Origin: JAUREX01 sp044356825
Lineage (GTDB): Bacteria; Pseudomonadota; Alphaproteobacteria; Rhodobacterales; Rhodobacteraceae
Reading direction: 5' to 3'
DNA: 6,354 bases
Assembly: GCA_044356825.1 (NCBI GenBank)
Contig: JBIKVM010000169.1
Coordinates: 1 to 6,354, forward strand
A program made the position numbers and the translations under genes. This document shows, piece by piece, positions 5,529 to 6,354 of this stretch; within the stretch, counting starts at the first letter, position 1; the number at the start of each line of letters is the position of its first letter. The notes beneath the pieces were generated by a model. It did not search any database. It was given only the letters and a program-made list of their open reading frames with translations, and was not told where the DNA came from.

Positions 5529-6337
5529 AGGAATGCCTCCTTGTCCAGTCGGCTGCGGATCTTATCGACAAGCTGGCCGAATTTCGGGGTTGTAATCATG
5601 TCGAGTGTGCGCGGACGGGGCAGGTCGATCTCGATCACCTCGGCGATGCGCCCGGGGCGGGGCTTCATCACATAGACGACATCCGAGAGAATGACGGCCT
5701 CGGGGATCGAATGGGTGACGAGGAAGGCCGTCGCCTCGCGCGAGCGGCAGATGCGCTGAAGCTCCATGTTCATGAAATCGCGCGACAGCTCGTCGAGCGC
5801 CGAGAACGGCTCATCGAGCAGGAGCACCGCCGGTTCGGTGATGAGCATCCGGCAGATCGCCGCACGCTGCGCCATCCCGCCCGAGAGTTCGTTCGGATAC
5901 ACGTTCTCGAACCCCTTGAGGCCTACCAGTTCAAGGAGTTCGCGCGCCCTCTCTCGCGCAGCCCGTGCGGCCGACTTGCCGTCGCGGATCTCAATCGGCA
6001 GCACGATGTTGTCGATCGTCGTGCGCCACGGAAAGAGGGTGGCCTGCTGGAACATCATGCCGATGTCCCGGCGCGGGCCGGTGACGGGGCGGCCCTGGAG
6101 GGTCACCCGCCCCGTCGATGGCGGGATGAGACCCGCCATGATCTTGAGCAACGTCGACTTGCCGCAACCGCTCGACCCGATGACGGCCGAGAAACTGCCC
6201 TTGGTGAGCTGCAGGTCGATACCCTCCAGCGCCTTCAGGGAGTTGCGCGCATAGGTCTTGCCGACGCCGCGCAACTCGTAGACGGCTTCTCCCGTCAAGC
6301 TCTGCGGAGCAGGGGCGATGGCTGCGGCATCCGACAT
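5525..6337 (-). CDS. ABC importer ATP-binding protein, nitrate/sulfonate/taurine (SsuB/TauB-like) family
   Basis: A complete ABC ATPase that powers the adjacent permease at the cytoplasmic face. The start is either GTG at 6340 (271 residues) or ATG at 6337 (270). GAAGG lies six or nine bases upstream respectively, and I annotate the ATG. In 271-residue numbering the motifs are: Walker A GSSGCGKST (55-63), Q-loop Q98 in MMFQQ, signature LSGGMAQR (152-159), Walker B VLLLDE (172-177), D-loop SALD (180-183) and switch histidine H210 in VTHS. All catalytic residues are intact. The C-terminal EVIEIDLPRPRTLDM is typical of the nitrate/sulfonate/taurine ATPases and excludes exporters and drug pumps. 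It is first of the two genes seen and overlaps the permease by four bases. The short stretch to the window edge holds only its leader, so a substrate-binding protein gene may precede it outside the window. Confidence 0.95.
   Translation of the reverse strand: MSDAAAIAPAPQSLTGEAVYELRGVGKTYARNSLKALEGIDLQLTKGSFSAVIGSSGCGKSTLLKIMAGLIPPSTGRVTLQGRPVTGPRRDIGMMFQQATLFPWRTTIDNIVLPIEIRDGKSAARAARERARELLELVGLKGFENVYPNELSGGMAQRAAICRMLITEPAVLLLDEPFSALDELSRDFMNMELQRICRSREATAFLVTHSIPEAVILSDVVYVMKPRPGRIAEVIEIDLPRPRTLDMITTPKFGQLVDKIRSRLDKEAFL
5536..5542 (-). promoter_or_regulatory. Shine-Dalgarno fixing the GTG start of the permease
   Basis: On the minus strand this reads AAGGAGG, a perfect match seven bases before the GTG at 5528. 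It lies inside the 3' end of the ATPase gene, so the two subunits are probably translationally coupled and can reinitiate efficiently. Confidence 0.85.
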
Positions 6338-6354
6338 CACTTGAGGCCTTCGTT

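Noticed and set aside
4695..5675. A 326-codon plus-strand open frame across the permease gene and the start of the ATPase overlap.
   Set aside because: It is highly charged (Arg/Glu/His-rich) with no family resemblance. It opposes two genes with intact diagnostic motifs.

Overview
The window is GC-rich DNA, about two thirds G+C by eye, with strongly GC-biased codons, GTG starts on several genes and long antisense shadow frames. It most likely comes from an alphaproteobacterium, plausibly Rhodobacterales. This rests on base composition, a NosR/NirI-type denitrification protein and a NitT/TauT-type ABC importer beside LysR regulators. The taxonomic call is an inference.

Left part (1-2239): the window opens inside the 3' end of a NosR/NirI-family polyferredoxin gene (+). 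Only its last membrane CX3CP motif, its two cytoplasmic [4Fe-4S] motifs and an Ala/Pro-rich tail are present. It runs tail-to-tail, 16 bases apart, into a minus-strand gene for an exported helical-repeat protein whose repeats are almost exactly 33 residues long. From the same roughly 100-base upstream region a second exported repeat protein is transcribed the other way. This is a 135-residue pentapeptide-repeat (beta-helix) protein. Two different periplasmic scaffold proteins therefore share one divergent control region next to a denitrification electron-transfer gene. Their functions are unknown.

Middle part (2240-4610): a 128-base convergent gap holds a GC-rich inverted repeat. It is followed by a LysR-type regulator on the minus strand and a second, divergent LysR-type regulator on the plus strand. 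The 290-base gap between the two regulators contains a 19-base palindrome of LysR-box type (T-N11-A). Twenty bases on, centre to centre, lies a second palindrome of 15 bases. Together they look like a two-site LysR control region.

Right part (4665-6354): a minus-strand ABC importer module has its ATPase first and its permease second, coupled by a GTGA overlap with a perfect Shine-Dalgarno. It belongs to the nitrate/sulfonate/taurine/pyrimidine-precursor class. No substrate-binding protein lies inside the window; it would be expected beyond the right edge, upstream in the operon. The substrate cannot be read from these two proteins. I found no mobile elements, CRISPR arrays, tRNA or rRNA genes.
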